Positions 42,969-52,108 of a stretch of 64,000 nucleotides of DNA are shown one piece after another. Under the pieces are notes generated by a model. The model was given only the letters and a program-made list of their open reading frames with translations, was not told the DNA's origin and did no database searches. Numbering within the stretch: the first letter of the stretch is position 1; each line of letters opens with the position of its first letter. This DNA is from Denitrobaculum sp965225735 (lineage in GTDB: Bacteria; Pseudomonadota; Alphaproteobacteria; Kiloniellales; Kiloniellaceae). The position numbers were made by a program, and so were the translations under genes. Location: NCBI GenBank assembly GCA_965225735.1, contig CBDDBN010000017.1:119610-183609 (forward strand), in the 5' to 3' direction.

Positions 42969-43583
42969 ATGCATATGACAAATTCCTCGCGAGGTTTGGT
43001 GAAGCGTCGGCTGAAGACGATAGGCGTTGCCGCACTTGGGTACGGTGCCGTTCTCGCCGCGGGCTTGAGCTTGCACCCCAGCGAAGCTGTCGCGGAGAGC
43101 CCTTCCGGCGAAACGATTGCAGGCCGGAACTCCCTGTCGCCGCGGGCCATGGTCTTTCCTCTAGCGGACGGAGCGCACGGCCGGCAGCTGTTCGTTTCCA
43201 AGGGTTGCGTGATCTGCCATTCGGTCAATGGCGTAGGCGGACGCGCGGCACCGGCGCTCGACGCCTTTGCGGCGGAAGAGGGGGAGGCGCCATCGCCGGT
43301 CGATCCGCTCGACTTTGTCGCTCGCATGTGGCGTGGCGCGCCGGCCATGCTCGAACTGCAGGCCGTCGAGCTGGGTTACCAGATTGAGCTGAGCGCCGAG
43401 GAACTCGCCGATCTCGCGGTCTTTGCCAGCGACGCGGGCGCGCAGGCAAGCTTTACCATGGAGGATGTTCCCGAGCCCATGTGGGACTGGATGCTGAATG
43501 AGCCCTACTGGGTCGATGACAGTTGGCCGGAGAAGCTCTTTGAAGGCTACCCAAACGTGGAAGATGACGAAAAGCCGGACTGA
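42969..43583 (+). CDS. Periplasmic c-type cytochrome, single haem
   Basis: The 204-residue protein has an N-terminal hydrophobic segment (TIGVAALGYGAVLAAGLSL) followed by one CxxCH haem site (KGCVICHSVNG). A likely methionine axial ligand lies downstream in the MWRGAPAML region. It resembles class I cytochromes such as those in sulfide or methylamine oxidation chains, with an acidic C-terminal tail. Partners are not encoded next to it. Confidence 0.88.
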   Translation: MHMTNSSRGLVKRRLKTIGVAALGYGAVLAAGLSLHPSEAVAESPSGETIAGRNSLSPRAMVFPLADGAHGRQLFVSKGCVICHSVNGVGGRAAPALDAFAAEEGEAPSPVDPLDFVARMWRGAPAMLELQAVELGYQIELSAEELADLAVFASDAGAQASFTMEDVPEPMWDWMLNEPYWVDDSWPEKLFEGYPNVEDDEKPD

Positions 43584-43610
43584 GCGGAACGGGAGAGGAT
43601 GCCGGGCTAA

Positions 43611-43973
43611 TTATGCCTGATCGGTCGGCGGCGCGGGCCGGGTAAAGATGAAGATGGCGACGCCCAGCAGAACGATCACCTGGATCGCCAAAGCTTCCTT
43701 GGGTGCGCCGCCCAGCCACGCCAGGACAAAAGCGGCCACCATGGCGATACCCGCCAGCCACTTCGCTTTTCTGGAGATAGCGCCGTGATCCCGCCATTCC
43801 GCTATCGGCGGTCCGAGTCGCGGATGGGCGAGCAGCCAATCATGCAGACGCTGTGATCCCTTGCTGAAGCAGAAGGCGGCCAGAAGCACGAAGGGTGTCG
43901 TCGGCAACAGCGGCAGAAAGATCCCAAGAATGCCGAGAGCCAAGGCAATCAGGCCAGCGATGCGCCAGAGCAA
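43611..43973 (-). CDS. YbaN family (DUF454) inner-membrane protein
   Basis: A 120-residue protein with three to four membrane segments and the DUF454 signature LGILGIFLPLLPTTPFVLLAAFCFSKGS. The function of the family is unknown; homologues often accompany haem or respiratory genes. The start is TTG 43973, but the family usually has a few more residues upstream (RLLWR), so the true start may be slightly earlier. It converges on the cytochrome gene. Confidence 0.85.
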   Translation of the reverse strand: MLWRIAGLIALALGILGIFLPLLPTTPFVLLAAFCFSKGSQRLHDWLLAHPRLGPPIAEWRDHGAISRKAKWLAGIAMVAAFVLAWLGGAPKEALAIQVIVLLGVAIFIFTRPAPPTDQA

Positions 43974-44109
43974 ACGTGCGGTGCCAGCAAGCAGCGGTTT
44001 TCCCTTCCGTGAAGAATGTGATCTTGGCCGAATAGCACGCAGGTCGCTTGGCCGCCACTACGTTGTTTCAGGCACCGGGAGATGGGGGCGAGGCAAACGG
44101 GAGGCGGTT

Positions 44110-45045
44110 TCAGGTCCCGGTGCGCGTGACGCGCAGATGGCGGCCATCGAGCTTCGGTTGGCGGCCCTCGATCAGATCGCGCCTGCCGGCGACCGCATCG
44201 GCAATGAAATCGCGAAAAACACGCAGACGCGCGGTTTCGCGCAGGTCGGGGTGGCTCAGCAGCCAGATGTCGAAGTTCGGTTTCGGCGGCTGCAGGCCCA
44301 CGCGGTCGAGCAGGGGATCCGGATCGCCCAAAAAACAGGGCAGTATTGCGAGGCCCATACCGTTGCGCGCCGCTTGATACTGGATCATCACGTCGTTGAT
44401 CCGATCGCGCGCCGGCGTCTTGGGAAAGGCGCTGCCTTTGACCCAGGCGGGAAAAGCTTCGCGCTCGCCCCAGCCGATCCAGCGCGCTGAATCCGGGTCT
44501 TCTTCCAGCGTAACGCTGTCCAGATATTCGCGCGTGGCGTAAGCGGCGCTGTGAAAACAGGCGATTCGCCTGCCGATCAGATGCTCGGGCGGCGACTGGC
44601 CAATACGCACGAAACGAATGGCGACATCCGCCTCGCGCCGGTCGAGGTCAGCGAAGTCGTAGGATGTGATGATGTTGAGATCGATATCGGGATAGGTGCG
44701 GCCAAAACGGACGAAGTCCGGCATCAGCAAACCCTCGGCCACGACATTCGGCATGGTTACACGGATTTCTCCGGAGAGCTTGGCATCGGTGCCAAGAACC
44801 CGGCGCTCGATGCCGGCAACTTCTTCTTCAACCTTTTCGGCCGCCTCTATCATCTCTTCGCCGGCGGCGGTCGGTGCATAACCCTCTGCCGTGCGGTCGA
44901 AGAGACGTACATTCATCTGCGCCTCTAACTCCGCGATGCGGCGCGCGACAGTGGAATGGCTGACGCCAATTGAGGCGGCGGCGGAGCGGACCGAGCGATG
45001 GCGCGCCAAGGCGAGGAAAAACTTCAGATCGTCCCAGTTGGTCAC
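44110..45045 (-). CDS. LysR-family transcriptional regulator
   Basis: A standard LysR protein: winged helix NWDDLKFFLALARHRSVRSAAASIGVSHSTVARRIAELE, then an effector domain (about residues 95-290). The likely start is GTG 45045 with GGAG 6 bp upstream (311 residues), rather than the longer frame from 45087. It is divergent from egtB-egtD, with an AACAGA-N10-TCTGTT dyad between them, so ergothioneine synthesis is the likely target or a shared regulatory region. This is inference from position. Confidence 0.88.
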   Translation of the reverse strand: MTNWDDLKFFLALARHRSVRSAAASIGVSHSTVARRIAELEAQMNVRLFDRTAEGYAPTAAGEEMIEAAEKVEEEVAGIERRVLGTDAKLSGEIRVTMPNVVAEGLLMPDFVRFGRTYPDIDLNIITSYDFADLDRREADVAIRFVRIGQSPPEHLIGRRIACFHSAAYATREYLDSVTLEEDPDSARWIGWGEREAFPAWVKGSAFPKTPARDRINDVMIQYQAARNGMGLAILPCFLGDPDPLLDRVGLQPPKPNFDIWLLSHPDLRETARLRVFRDFIADAVAGRRDLIEGRQPKLDGRHLRVTRTGT

Positions 45046-45059
45046 GCGAGCTCCGCTGT

Positions 45060-45081
45060 AACAGATATGAACCAGTCTGTT
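45060..45081. promoter_or_regulatory. Dyad AACAGA-N10-TCTGTT between lysR and egtB
   Basis: A perfect 6-10-6 inverted repeat 15 bp upstream of the lysR start and ~107 bp before the egtB start. It is a plausible LysR operator. Confidence 0.45.
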
Positions 45082-45187
45082 CGACATATGGTCGTTGCAC
45101 GCGCAAATGGAAGCTTCAATATAGCTTGTGATTCAACGGGGCGGCGACCCGACCGTGAAATCACCAGCACCGCAAAGGAGCCTTCCC

Positions 45188-46465
45188 TTGAGTCCGAATC
45201 CTCTTACCGTCCGGCGTGCCGGGGCGTCCGTTGACGCCTACCTGAAAGTCAGAAACGAGACGCTTGCGCTGGCTGCGGATCTTTCCGATGCGGATGCGAC
45301 CGTGCAGTCCATGGAGGACGCCAGCCCCGCCAAATGGCACCTGGCGCACACGACCTGGTTTTTTGAGACTTTTCTCCTCGAGCCGCAATTCGCCGGCTAC
45401 CGCGTCTTCGATGCGGACTTCAACTACCTCTTCAACTCTTATTATGAGCAAGTCGGTGACCGGCATCCACGGCCGCGCCGCGGCATGATTACCCGGCCGT
45501 CGCTAGATAAGGTGCGGAGCTACAGAGAGCATGTTGACGCCGCAATGCTGCGGTTCCTGGAATCCGATCCGTCCGAGCAAATTCTCGAGTTGGTAGAGCT
45601 TGGCCTGCATCACGAGCAGCAACATCAGGAACTGTTGCTGACCGATATTCTGCATCTTTTCGCGCAAAACCCCCTGCGGCCGGCATTCCGCGCGCCGGAG
45701 CCTCTGGCGGTGACGGGCGAGGGGGCGGCGCCTTTGGCCTGGCGGACTTTCGATGCTGGGATGACGCAGATCGGGCACGAGGGACCGGACTTCGCTTTCG
45801 ACTGCGAAGGACCGCGCCACGACGCCATTGTCCGTCCCTTCAAGCTGGCTTCCCGTCCTGTCCTCAATGGCGAATGGCTGGCGTTTATGGCGGACGGCGG
45901 TTACCGGACGGCGACGCTCTGGCTGTCTGACGGTTGGGCGACCGTGAACGAACGCGGCTGGGATGCGCCTTTTTACTGGGAGCAGCGGGACGGCGAGTGG
46001 TTTTCCATGACGCTGCGCGGTCTGCAGCCTGTCGATCCTCACGCGCCTGTTTGCCATGTGAGCTACTTCGAAGCCGATGCCTTTGCCCGCTGGATGGAGA
46101 AACGCCTGCCGAGCGAAATCGAATGGGAACATGCCGCCGAAGGACAAGCCGTGGAGGGTAACTTCAATGACACCGGGCGGTTTCGCCCGCGCTCGCTGGG
46201 CGCGGGAACGGCAAATGCGCTGTTTGACGGGCTCTACGGCGATGTTTGGGAATGGACCCACAGCCCTTACACGGCCTATCCCGGTTTCAAAGTCTCGGAA
46301 GGCGCGGTCGGTGAATACAACGGCAAGTTTATGAACGGCCAATATGTGTTGCGCGGCGGCTCCTGCGCCACGCCGGCGGGGCATATGCGCAGCACCTATC
46401 GGAACTTCTTTCAGCCTGATAAGCGCTGGCAGTTCACCGGACTTCGGCTCGCCGACGACGCATGA
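45188..46465 (+). CDS. egtB: Ergothioneine biosynthesis sulfoxide synthase EgtB
   Basis: The protein is a non-haem iron enzyme that joins hercynine with a thiol (gamma-glutamylcysteine or cysteine) to form the sulfoxide precursor. The N-terminal DinB_2 domain includes AKWHLAHTTWFFETF and the iron-ligand region LGLHHEQQHQELLLTD (HxxxHxE). The C-terminal formylglycine-enzyme-like domain has LRGGSCATP and RNFFQPDKRWQFTGLRLA. The preferred start is TTG 45188 after AAGGAG; GTG at 45128 or 45155 would lengthen it. The stop overlaps egtD in an ATGA. Confidence 0.94.
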   Translation: MSPNPLTVRRAGASVDAYLKVRNETLALAADLSDADATVQSMEDASPAKWHLAHTTWFFETFLLEPQFAGYRVFDADFNYLFNSYYEQVGDRHPRPRRGMITRPSLDKVRSYREHVDAAMLRFLESDPSEQILELVELGLHHEQQHQELLLTDILHLFAQNPLRPAFRAPEPLAVTGEGAAPLAWRTFDAGMTQIGHEGPDFAFDCEGPRHDAIVRPFKLASRPVLNGEWLAFMADGGYRTATLWLSDGWATVNERGWDAPFYWEQRDGEWFSMTLRGLQPVDPHAPVCHVSYFEADAFARWMEKRLPSEIEWEHAAEGQAVEGNFNDTGRFRPRSLGAGTANALFDGLYGDVWEWTHSPYTAYPGFKVSEGAVGEYNGKFMNGQYVLRGGSCATPAGHMRSTYRNFFQPDKRWQFTGLRLADDA

Positions 46466-47445
46466 GCACCGTCAAGCGGCCGAACCGGGCCGAAGCCACA
46501 GCCCGCGCGTCGCTCGCGCCGGGTGTGGACGAAGTCTTTGCCCAAGACGTTCTCGAGGGGCTGGCGAAAACTCAAAAAGAGCTGCCCTGCCGCTGGTTTT
46601 ACGATCAACGCGGGTCGGAGCTTTTCGAACAGATCACCGATTTGCCGGAGTACTACCCCACGCGCACCGAAACAGTGATTCTCGAAAGCTGCGTCGGAGA
46701 GCTGAGCCGCGTTGTGGGGCCCGATGCGGCGCTTCTGGAGTATGGGGCAGGGGCGGCGGTCAAGACCCGCATTCTGCTCGACGGACTGAACCGGCTCGCG
46801 GCTTACGCGCCTATCGATATCTCGGCGGAATTTCTGCGCGCGGTCGCCGAAGGGCTGGCGTCGGAATATCCCGCCATCGCCATGCAACCGATCATCGGCA
46901 ACTTTTTATCGGATGTGCGGATACCCGCAGCCGTTGCCAGGGCTGACAAGTGCCTGGGCTTCTTTCCCGGCTCGACCATCGGGAACCTAAGCGATCCGGA
47001 GATTTCAGCCTTTTTCCGGCGCGCGCGAAGGCAGCTTGGCGAGAACGGCATGCTGCTGATCGGCGCCGATCTCAGAAAAAGCGCAGACATCCTGATCCCG
47101 GCCTATGACGATGCCGCCGGGGTGACCGCAGCTTTTAACAAGAACCTTCTGGTTCGGATCAATCGCGAACTCGGCGGTGATTTCGATCTGGATCGTTTTC
47201 GGCATGCTGTGGTCTGGAATGAAACCGATAGCAGGATCGAGATGCATCTCGTAAGCGAAGCCGCTCAGACCGTGCATCTGCTTGGGTCGACTTTCACCTT
47301 TGCAGCGGATGAGACGATCCACACCGAGAACTCCCGGAAGTTCGAGCTCGATGCCCTTCAGGGCTTGGCGCAGACCTGTGGTTGGGAACTGTTGCGCGTC
47401 TGGAAGGACCCGCAGGCACTATTTTCTGTCATTCTGTTCGCTTGA
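46462..47445 (+). CDS. egtD: L-histidine N-alpha-methyltransferase EgtD
   Basis: EgtD trimethylates histidine to hercynine with SAM. The 327-residue protein shows KELPCRWFYDQRGSELFEQI (substrate-binding start), the SAM loop LLEYGAGAAVKTRILL, the LGFFPGSTIGNL motif and HTENSRKF, all diagnostic. It overlaps egtB by 4 bp, so both steps are made together. egtC is absent nearby, as expected for the two-gene version in proteobacteria. Confidence 0.95.
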   Translation: MSTVKRPNRAEATARASLAPGVDEVFAQDVLEGLAKTQKELPCRWFYDQRGSELFEQITDLPEYYPTRTETVILESCVGELSRVVGPDAALLEYGAGAAVKTRILLDGLNRLAAYAPIDISAEFLRAVAEGLASEYPAIAMQPIIGNFLSDVRIPAAVARADKCLGFFPGSTIGNLSDPEISAFFRRARRQLGENGMLLIGADLRKSADILIPAYDDAAGVTAAFNKNLLVRINRELGGDFDLDRFRHAVVWNETDSRIEMHLVSEAAQTVHLLGSTFTFAADETIHTENSRKFELDALQGLAQTCGWELLRVWKDPQALFSVILFA

Positions 47446-47501
47446 ACCACCTCCCATCGCGGACCGTCGGCTTTGTGCCGTTTGTCAAATATGCATTGAC
47501 T

Positions 47502-47519
47502 CATAGCTAAATGACTATG
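47502..47519. promoter_or_regulatory. ArsR-type operator CATAG-N8-CTATG
   Basis: CATAG (47502-47506) and CTATG (47515-47519) form a dyad ending 13 bp before the ArsR start codon. Placement fits autorepression. Confidence 0.5.
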
Positions 47520-47532
47520 TATTAAACTGGTC

Positions 47533-47838
47533 ATGCGTGACCGAACAGAACAGGCGAAGGCCGTCGCCAGCGGTAGCCGGATGGCCATCCTGCAATGGCT
47601 GAAGGAGCCTCGGCGTCACTTTGCTCACCAAGTGACAGGCGACCCTGTCGAAATCGGTGTTTGCGTGACTTTGATTGCCGAAAAACTGGACATGAGCCAG
47701 CCGACCGTTAGCCGGCATCTGGAGCTTCTGCGGCGTGCAGGTTTTGTAGAAGTACAAAAGCTCGGGCGCTGGTCTTTCTTCTCTCGCAACGAGGCTGCGC
47801 TTGCCGACTATCGGAAATGGTTGCATGACAATTTATGA
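47533..47838 (+). CDS. ArsR-family winged-helix regulator
   Basis: A 101-residue HTH_5 protein: ASGSRMAILQWLKEP, recognition helix region MSQPTVSRHLELLRRAGFVEV and wing QKLGRWSFFSRNE. It lacks the CxC metal site of arsenic sensors, though one cysteine (GVCVTLI) is present. The last 14 bp overlap the following hydrolase gene, so the two form an operon. A dyad in front suggests self-repression. Confidence 0.9.
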   Translation: MRDRTEQAKAVASGSRMAILQWLKEPRRHFAHQVTGDPVEIGVCVTLIAEKLDMSQPTVSRHLELLRRAGFVEVQKLGRWSFFSRNEAALADYRKWLHDNL

Positions 47839-48733
47839 AGAGACCGATGCACGGCTTCTGCCGGGGTTCGAGCGCCGAAAAGTCAGCGTGGATGGACGGA
47901 GTATCCAGGCGCTTGTCGGTGGGGCTGGTCCGCCGCTCTTGATGCTGCACGGCGATCCGCAAACACACCTTTGCTGGCATAGAGTGGCGCCGCAGCTTGC
48001 CGAGTCTTTCACGGTGGTCCTGACCGACTTGCGTGGTCGGGGAGAGAGCCATAAGCCCCTGCCGAGCGGAAACCATGAAGCTTACTCCAAGCGCGCCATG
48101 GCTGCGGAACAGGTTTCTGTGATGCATTCCCTAGGCTTTGAGCGCTTTGACCTTGTTGGGCACGATCGTGGCGCCCGAGTTGCACGGAGGTTGGCGCTCG
48201 ATCATCCCGAGCGGGTCTCGAGCCTGGTGGTCATGGACATTGTACCGGCGCTCGATTTCTATGAAGCTGCCGATGCGGCAGTTGCACAGGACTACTATTA
48301 CTTTTTCTTTCTCACTCAGCCCGCGCCACGCCCGGAGCGACTGATATCCGGGGACCCTCGGGGCTTTATGAGCGAAATTTTGTTGGATCTCAGCAAGGCC
48401 GGATCGCCTTATGACGAAGGCGCTTTGGAAAGCTATCTGCAGGCGGCGAGCGATTCCGAATCCATTGCTGCCATGTGCGAATGCTTTCGAGCTGGTCTCA
48501 CATGTGATGTCGAGCACGACCGTGCAGACCGCGCCGCTGAACGCCGGATCCAATGCCCGGTTCTCGTGCTGTGGGGGGAAGAAGGCGTCGTCGGCCGGCA
48601 CTTCGATCTGCGTGCGATCTGGAAGCGCTGGGCGGAGAACGTCGATTTCGCGCCGATGCCTTGCGGCCACTTCATTCCCGAAGAAGTTCCGGAGTCGGTC
48701 ATAGAGTGCCTGCGGCGCTTCTTGAGACAATAA
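47825..48733 (+). CDS. Alpha/beta hydrolase, haloacetate-dehalogenase-like
   Basis: The 302-residue protein has the alpha/beta-hydrolase nucleophile elbow GHDRGAR (Asp nucleophile, as in haloacid dehalogenases and epoxide hydrolases), oxyanion region LMLHGDPQTHLCW and catalytic His in CGHFIPEE. Sequence around GHDRGARVARRLALDHPERV closely resembles fluoroacetate dehalogenase. However, the halide-binding His-Trp of that enzyme is replaced by Tyr-Phe (DYYYFFFL), so defluorination is unlikely. ATG 47825 overlaps arsR by 14 bp. Confidence 0.88.
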   Translation: MTIYEETDARLLPGFERRKVSVDGRSIQALVGGAGPPLLMLHGDPQTHLCWHRVAPQLAESFTVVLTDLRGRGESHKPLPSGNHEAYSKRAMAAEQVSVMHSLGFERFDLVGHDRGARVARRLALDHPERVSSLVVMDIVPALDFYEAADAAVAQDYYYFFFLTQPAPRPERLISGDPRGFMSEILLDLSKAGSPYDEGALESYLQAASDSESIAAMCECFRAGLTCDVEHDRADRAAERRIQCPVLVLWGEEGVVGRHFDLRAIWKRWAENVDFAPMPCGHFIPEEVPESVIECLRRFLRQ

Positions 48734-48914
48734 GCATTTCAGCAAGATCAAAACTCATCACCGGACAGGGAGTTACACGAGGCGGGTGAGCTTGCCGATT
48801 GGCGCGCATGGCTGCAGGAGAATCTTTGATTCAGCGCGTTTCCCATCTAAGGCCTAAATTGGCGACGGTCCTTGTCCGGCCCGAGTAAGACACTTTTTAG
48901 AGAGGAATGAAGTA

Positions 48915-49751
48915 ATGGCGACTGGGCGTAGTATCGATCATGTGGTTTTGGCGGTTCGGGATCTGGATGCCGCCGCGGCTATTTACGAGAGGCTCGGCTT
49001 CACGCTGACTCCGCGTGCTGCCCACGAAGATCGCATGGGGACGTCGAACCGTCTGGCACAGTTTGCCGGCCGGAACTTCATCGAGATTCTCGAGGTCGAC
49101 CGTCCCGACAAGCTCGCCCCGCATGACTTTGCCAAGACACCGCCGTTCTTCAGCTTTGGCGACCACAACAAAACCCAGCTAGCCACGCGCGAAGGCCTTT
49201 CGATGCTGGTTTTCGCAAGCGATGACGCGCGTGCCGATGCCGCTCGCTTCGAGGCGGCGGGCGTTCTGACCTATGAGGTCTTCGACTTCGAAAGGCAGGC
49301 CCGGCTGCCGGATGGCCAGAGCGTCACGGTATCGTTTTCCCTGACCTTTGCGATTTCGGTTGATATGCCTGACTTGGCCTTCTTCGTCTGCCAGAACCGG
49401 GCGCAGGAGTACTTCTGGAAGCCTCAGTTCCAATCCCACGACAATGGTGCGCAGGTGATAAGTGCTGTCTATCTCGGTTCGGTCGAGCCGGAACGCGATG
49501 CCGCCTTTGTCGCCCGGATGTTCGATGGCGCGGTGACAGAAATCGAGGGTGGCTTCGCAGTGGCCTGTGGGGCTGGGCAGGAGGTCCGCGTCCTCTCGCC
49601 CGAAGCCGTTCTCAGCCGCGACCCCTCCTTACAAATCGATGTTAATGCAAGCCCGGCGCTGGTGGGGATCTGCCTAAAGGCCGGCGAGCGTCGTGAAACC
49701 ATCCCGGCGCAAGCTGCTGCGGGCATGTTCATCGAATGGGAGAACGCCTGA
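48915..49751 (+). CDS. VOC family protein (Glyoxalase-like domain)
   Basis: A 278-residue protein with the vicinal-oxygen-chelate fold duplicated: RSIDHVVLAVRDLDAAAAIY with YERLGFTLTPRAAHEDRMGT, and a second half with related strands. It is similar to the glyoxalase_3-like branch (PF13468 type). The first-half metal ligands include His10 and Glu of FIEILEV. The substrate is unknown. An AGAGAGGAATGA site precedes the ATG. It stands alone, 181 bp after the hydrolase. Confidence 0.85.
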   Translation: MATGRSIDHVVLAVRDLDAAAAIYERLGFTLTPRAAHEDRMGTSNRLAQFAGRNFIEILEVDRPDKLAPHDFAKTPPFFSFGDHNKTQLATREGLSMLVFASDDARADAARFEAAGVLTYEVFDFERQARLPDGQSVTVSFSLTFAISVDMPDLAFFVCQNRAQEYFWKPQFQSHDNGAQVISAVYLGSVEPERDAAFVARMFDGAVTEIEGGFAVACGAGQEVRVLSPEAVLSRDPSLQIDVNASPALVGICLKAGERRETIPAQAAAGMFIEWENA

Positions 49752-49878
49752 GGCGTCAGGATGAGCCTGCAAAAACTTCGTTTCTTCACCGGATGATTGC
49801 GCGATTGCCATAGGATCGCCATATCTCCATGGCATTGCGGGCGGATTGCAGTATTTGTCATGGATTGAAGGGCGAGCA

Positions 49879-50847
49879 TTGAGCGAAGAACACAGGCGCG
49901 GCGGACTGAAGCCCTTATTCCTACAACTGGTCTCTCGCTGTGCAGCCCTTGCCGCCGCCGCGCTGGCGTTCGGCTTTCTCTCTCCCTGGCTTCCTCTCGC
50001 CGACTCGATGGCGCACTTTCGCTTTCATCTCCTGTTGGCGCTCGCTGTTGCGGTGATTGCGCTTCTGATCCTCCGGGCGCCAGTCCGGGCGATGCTGGTT
50101 ATGGCCATGATCCTGCCCGGTATCGGTGGTTTGGCGCCTGCTCTCCCTGCTGCGACGGGCGATCACGAGGCGAAGGCAGGCAAAGCGGACTTCACGTTGG
50201 TTCAGCTCAACGTCTTTTTCCGGAACCGCTCGGTCCCGGATGTGCTGCGTATGATCAGGGAAAGCGACGCCGACGTGGTGACCTTGCAAGAGGTGTCGTC
50301 CTTTGTTTGGGCCCGTCTTGCGCCCCTGCACAGGGAGTATCCCTACAGCGTGGTCTGCCAATACGCCCGGGTCGGGGCCGTCGCGGTCTTTTCGCGGCTT
50401 CCCTTCGCCTCGGGATTGGGTCCGTCAAAGGGCTGCGTGGTTGGGGACGGTCTCGGCTGGGTGCGAATCAAAGTCGGTGACCAGGCCGTCACGGTGGCCT
50501 CGATCCATCTGCACTGGCCCTTTCCCTTCGGTCAGCCGGCCCAGGTCGACCGGCTTGAAAGTCATATTCAGGCCCTGCCGCGTCCTGTTGTGGTCGGCGG
50601 CGATTTCAACGCCGCCCCCTGGAGCCATTCGGTGACCAGGATCGGCGAGGCGGCCGGCGCTTCTGTGCTGGATGGGCTCCGCTTGACCCTCTATGCACCT
50701 CAATTGCGCTGGGCGCCAGGGCTCGGCTTGCCCATCGATCACGTGCTCGCGGCACCGGAGATTTTCGCGGAGAGTGTGCGGCGCGGCCCGGTCGTTGGGT
50801 CCGATCACCTGCCGGTGATTGCACGTCTGGGATTTCGTTCGAAATAA
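49879..50847 (+). CDS. Membrane-anchored endonuclease/exonuclease/phosphatase family protein
   Basis: The N-terminus has about three hydrophobic segments (LVSRCAALAAAALAFGFL, LLLALAVAVIALLIL, MLVMAMILPGIGG), placing the catalytic domain outside the cytoplasm. The EEP domain motifs are present: VQLNVFF, VTLQEV, VVGGDFNAAPWS, IDHVL and GSDHLPVI. These metal-dependent enzymes cleave phosphodiesters in nucleic acids or lipids. The likely start is TTG 49879 after AAGGG; a TTG at 49846 is in frame. It is similar to the YafD/YbhP type. Confidence 0.85.
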   Translation: MSEEHRRGGLKPLFLQLVSRCAALAAAALAFGFLSPWLPLADSMAHFRFHLLLALAVAVIALLILRAPVRAMLVMAMILPGIGGLAPALPAATGDHEAKAGKADFTLVQLNVFFRNRSVPDVLRMIRESDADVVTLQEVSSFVWARLAPLHREYPYSVVCQYARVGAVAVFSRLPFASGLGPSKGCVVGDGLGWVRIKVGDQAVTVASIHLHWPFPFGQPAQVDRLESHIQALPRPVVVGGDFNAAPWSHSVTRIGEAAGASVLDGLRLTLYAPQLRWAPGLGLPIDHVLAAPEIFAESVRRGPVVGSDHLPVIARLGFRSK

Positions 50848-50872
50848 AGGGCGGCTTCGGTCGCACCTAGGC

Positions 50873-52108
50873 CTAAGTCTTTAATAGCGCTTTCAGGTCG
50901 CTATTCTCGTCGGCGGCATAGTCTGGCGTTGGAGAGATGCCCTTTTGCAGCAGTTTCTTTGCGGCCATAAAACTCTTCGCGTCGTTCATGGCGTCAACGG
51001 AAAGCAGGGTTTCGTCCCGATAATACCAGATCGACTGTGATCCTTCCCGGGCGCCGGGTCGGGTGACACTGTGATTGAAGCCACTGTTTAAACCGGCGAT
51101 CTGCAGCTTCATATCGAACTGATCGGACCAGAACCAGGGAACCGGGTCGTAGTGCGTTTCCTGTCCCGCCAGAGTGCCAGCAGCGGTTTCACCTTGATCC
51201 ATGGCGTTCTGCACGGATTCGAGCCTTATCCGGCGCCCCTTCCAAAAGAAACTCGCACAGTCGCCGACCGCCAGGATATCGGGATCGGAGCTGCGGCAGG
51301 CGCCGTCGACGGCAATGCCCCCATCGATATCGAGACCGGCTTTCTCGGCCAGTTCGACGCGCGGCACGATACCGGCACCGACAATCACGAAATCCAGGTC
51401 GAGCATTTCGCCGCTGGAGATCTCTGCGCGCTTGGCGGTACGGTCGTCACCGATTATGCGGACCAGTTGCGTGTCTTCGAGGATGCGGACGCCGTGGCTC
51501 TGATGCAGAGCGCGGATATAGTCAGAAGTCTCGCGCGCCGCGACTCGCTGCAGGATGCGTTCGGCCATCTCGATGACCGTGACGTTCAAGCCGGCTTGCG
51601 CGGCAACCGCGGCGGCCTCCAGGCCTATGTAGCCTCCGCCAACCACCAGCAGCCGTTGGCCGCTGGCGAACAGCGGCGATAAGCGGTCCGCATCGGCGAC
51701 ATCGCGCAGGGTATAGACGCCCGCCAGCTCGCCGCCGATGGCGGCTGGCAGGCGCCGCGGCTCGCCGCCGGTCGCCAGCACCAGTTTGCTATAGGACAGG
51801 GAAGAACCATCCGACAGCGTGACACTCCTGGATGCGCGATTGACCGTTTCGGCACGCTGCCCGAGACGCAGCTCCACGCCACGATCGCCATACCAGGCGT
51901 GCGGCCGAACCATCAGATCCTCGATGGTCAGTTCGCCGCGCAGATACTTCTTGGAGAGATTGGGTCTCTGATAAGGCGCAACAGCCTCGTCACTGATGAG
52001 CACGACTGGCTGCTCGCTGCCTAGCGACCTTAGCTTGACGACCAGGGAGGCGGCGGCCTGTCCACCCCCAACGACTACAATCGGAGCATCCGCGCTTTCA
52101 CCGCCCAT
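50873..52108 (-). CDS. FAD-dependent ferredoxin reductase-like oxidoreductase
   Basis: A 411-residue two-dinucleotide-fold flavoprotein of the putidaredoxin/rhodocoxin-reductase type. The FAD motif is IVVVGGGQAAASLVVKLR, the NAD motif LLVVGGGYIGLEAAAVAAQAG, and the second FAD motif DPDILAVGDCASF. These enzymes pass electrons from NADH to a ferredoxin serving a P450 or ring-hydroxylating oxygenase. Neither a ferredoxin nor an oxygenase lies nearby, so the partner is elsewhere. It converges on the EEP gene with 25 bp between. Confidence 0.9.
   Translation of the reverse strand: MGGESADAPIVVVGGGQAAASLVVKLRSLGSEQPVVLISDEAVAPYQRPNLSKKYLRGELTIEDLMVRPHAWYGDRGVELRLGQRAETVNRASRSVTLSDGSSLSYSKLVLATGGEPRRLPAAIGGELAGVYTLRDVADADRLSPLFASGQRLLVVGGGYIGLEAAAVAAQAGLNVTVIEMAERILQRVAARETSDYIRALHQSHGVRILEDTQLVRIIGDDRTAKRAEISSGEMLDLDFVIVGAGIVPRVELAEKAGLDIDGGIAVDGACRSSDPDILAVGDCASFFWKGRRIRLESVQNAMDQGETAAGTLAGQETHYDPVPWFWSDQFDMKLQIAGLNSGFNHSVTRPGAREGSQSIWYYRDETLLSVDAMNDAKSFMAAKKLLQKGISPTPDYAADENSDLKALLKT

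Noticed and set aside
47825..48733. Naming the hydrolase a fluoroacetate dehalogenase
   Set aside because: The halide-binding His-Trp pair is missing, so only the fold and nucleophile support the match.
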